Below are positions 4,554 through 5,058 of a stretch of 5,058 bases of DNA, piece by piece. Made by a program: the position numbers and the translations under genes. Source of the DNA: an uncultured Synechococcaceae cyanobacterium. Lineage in GTDB: Bacteria; Cyanobacteriota; Cyanobacteriia; PCC-6307; Cyanobiaceae. The DNA is taken from positions 1 through 5,058 of the forward strand of contig CACBGC010000043.1 of assembly GCA_902538695.1 (NCBI GenBank). Direction: 5' to 3'. The notes under the pieces are model-generated. The model did no database searches. It was not told the DNA's origin and saw nothing but the letters and a program-made list of their open reading frames with translations. Every line of letters begins with the position of its first letter. Positions within the stretch are counted from its first letter, which is position 1.

Positions 4554-5058
4554 TTATTGAAACTTTTTCATCTCTACTTTATTAAAAATCAATGCAATAA
4601 AAAGAATTACGAATGTAATTAGGGCACAAATTTCTGTCCAATAATCTAACCCAATTTTAGAAATCATTAATGGTGCAAGAACTGTGAATAGTCCCCCAGA
4701 GAGAATTAACTGAGCGAAAAGCTGTTTTGACGTAAAGATTGGTAAAGTCTTAGAAATATTTTTAGGATCTGCAAGCCTTAAAAGAAGTAACCCAGAAGCT
4801 ACTACACCTGTGGAATTCCCAAACTCTATCAAGCTTTTTTCAAACCAATAATCATCAAAAATAAAGTATGCGAAATAAGCAATGCAGATTAAATTCCAAA
4901 ATAAACCGAAAATAGTAAACACTAAAATAAGTATCCAATTATCAAAAACAACTGCGATATCTAAACTCGCCATAGCTGTAAAAATCAACAAATCTGTGGA
5001 TAAAATACCTATCTCCCTTTGCAGAATATTTGAAATATATTCTGTATTTTTGGTTTTC
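4554..5058 (-). CDS. GltS-like (sodium/glutamate symporter family) membrane protein, C-terminal part
   Basis: The frame is open to the right edge, so the N-terminus is outside the window and 167 residues are visible. Counting from the edge, REIGILSTDLLIFTAMASL (14-32) precedes hydrophobic segments near 21-36, 41-66, 79-95, 110-132 and 139-158. The central GNSTGVVASGLLLLRLADP (80-98) resembles the glycine-rich helix ending in a DP motif that I associate with GltS-type sodium:glutamate symporters, which use the sodium gradient to import glutamate. The match is from memory and moderate, so a related but different transporter is possible. The TTG at 4991-4989 could be taken for a start, but coding sense continues through the 22 codons upstream of it, so it is internal. 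Stop TAA at 4556-4554. The 85-residue gene follows after 36 bases. Confidence 0.75.
   Translation of the reverse strand, partial: KTKNTEYISNILQREIGILSTDLLIFTAMASLDIAVVFDNWILILVFTIFGLFWNLICIAYFAYFIFDDYWFEKSLIEFGNSTGVVASGLLLLRLADPKNISKTLPIFTSKQLFAQLILSGGLFTVLAPLMISKIGLDYWTEICALITFVILFIALIFNKVEMKKFQ

Noticed and set aside
4989..4991. TTG as the start codon of the right-hand membrane protein
   Set aside because: The same frame stays open through 22 more codons to the window edge and reads as sensible protein (KTKNTEYISNILQREIGILS), so the gene starts outside the window.
1..5058. CRISPR arrays, tRNA/rRNA genes, insertion sequences, phage modules
   Set aside because: I saw no regularly spaced repeats, no cloverleaf-like segment, no transposase or integrase motifs and no terminal inverted repeats. 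The GIY-YIG-like domain alone does not make a mobile element.

Overview
The window looks like a piece of a small, streamlined, AT-rich marine picocyanobacterial genome, most likely Prochlorococcus (high-light type) or a close uncultured relative. The reasons are a plant/cyanobacterial-type lycopene cyclase (CrtL) with full-length motifs, very AT-rich DNA (my hand count gives about 25% GC across 1-766), tiny intergenic gaps, genes sharing stop codons, and mostly absent Shine-Dalgarno sequences. The genus call is inference from content and base composition, not from a search.

Layout, left to right: (1) 1-766, minus strand, a short-chain dehydrogenase/reductase (SDR) resembling light-dependent protochlorophyllide reductase and retinol dehydrogenases, running off the left edge without its stop. 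(2) 767-991, a 225-base divergent intergenic region with a TATAAT box, a small inverted repeat and a possible 24-codon leader ORF touching the crtL start. (3) 992-2275 plus, lycopene cyclase crtL, followed after 7 bases by (4) 2283-2990 plus, a second, classical SDR; these two look like an operon. (5) 2987-3529 minus, a GIY-YIG-like (T5orf172/MUG113-type) domain fused to about three membrane segments. (6) 3530-3603, a 74-base divergent promoter region. (7) 3604-4263 plus, a glutathione S-transferase-like protein with a CPYA active-site motif. (8) 4260-4517 minus, an 85-residue protein I do not recognise. (9) 4554-5058 minus, the C-terminal part of a multi-pass membrane protein resembling GltS-type sodium/glutamate symporters, running off the right edge.

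How the genes may work together: crtL makes the cyclic carotenoids of the photosynthetic apparatus. The SDR behind it is probably co-transcribed and may act on a pigment, lipid or other hydrophobic substrate, but nothing in the sequence fixes that. The GltS-like gene and the 85-residue gene probably form a second, leftward operon. The GST-like gene and the GIY-YIG membrane gene share a short divergent promoter region.

The most unusual points are the GIY-YIG/membrane fusion with altered catalytic positions, two convergent gene pairs that each share a TTAA tetramer as overlapping stop codons, and the POR-like SDR next to the carotenoid gene. I see no RNA gene, insertion sequence, CRISPR array or phage module, and no clear evidence of a defence or other wholly new system.
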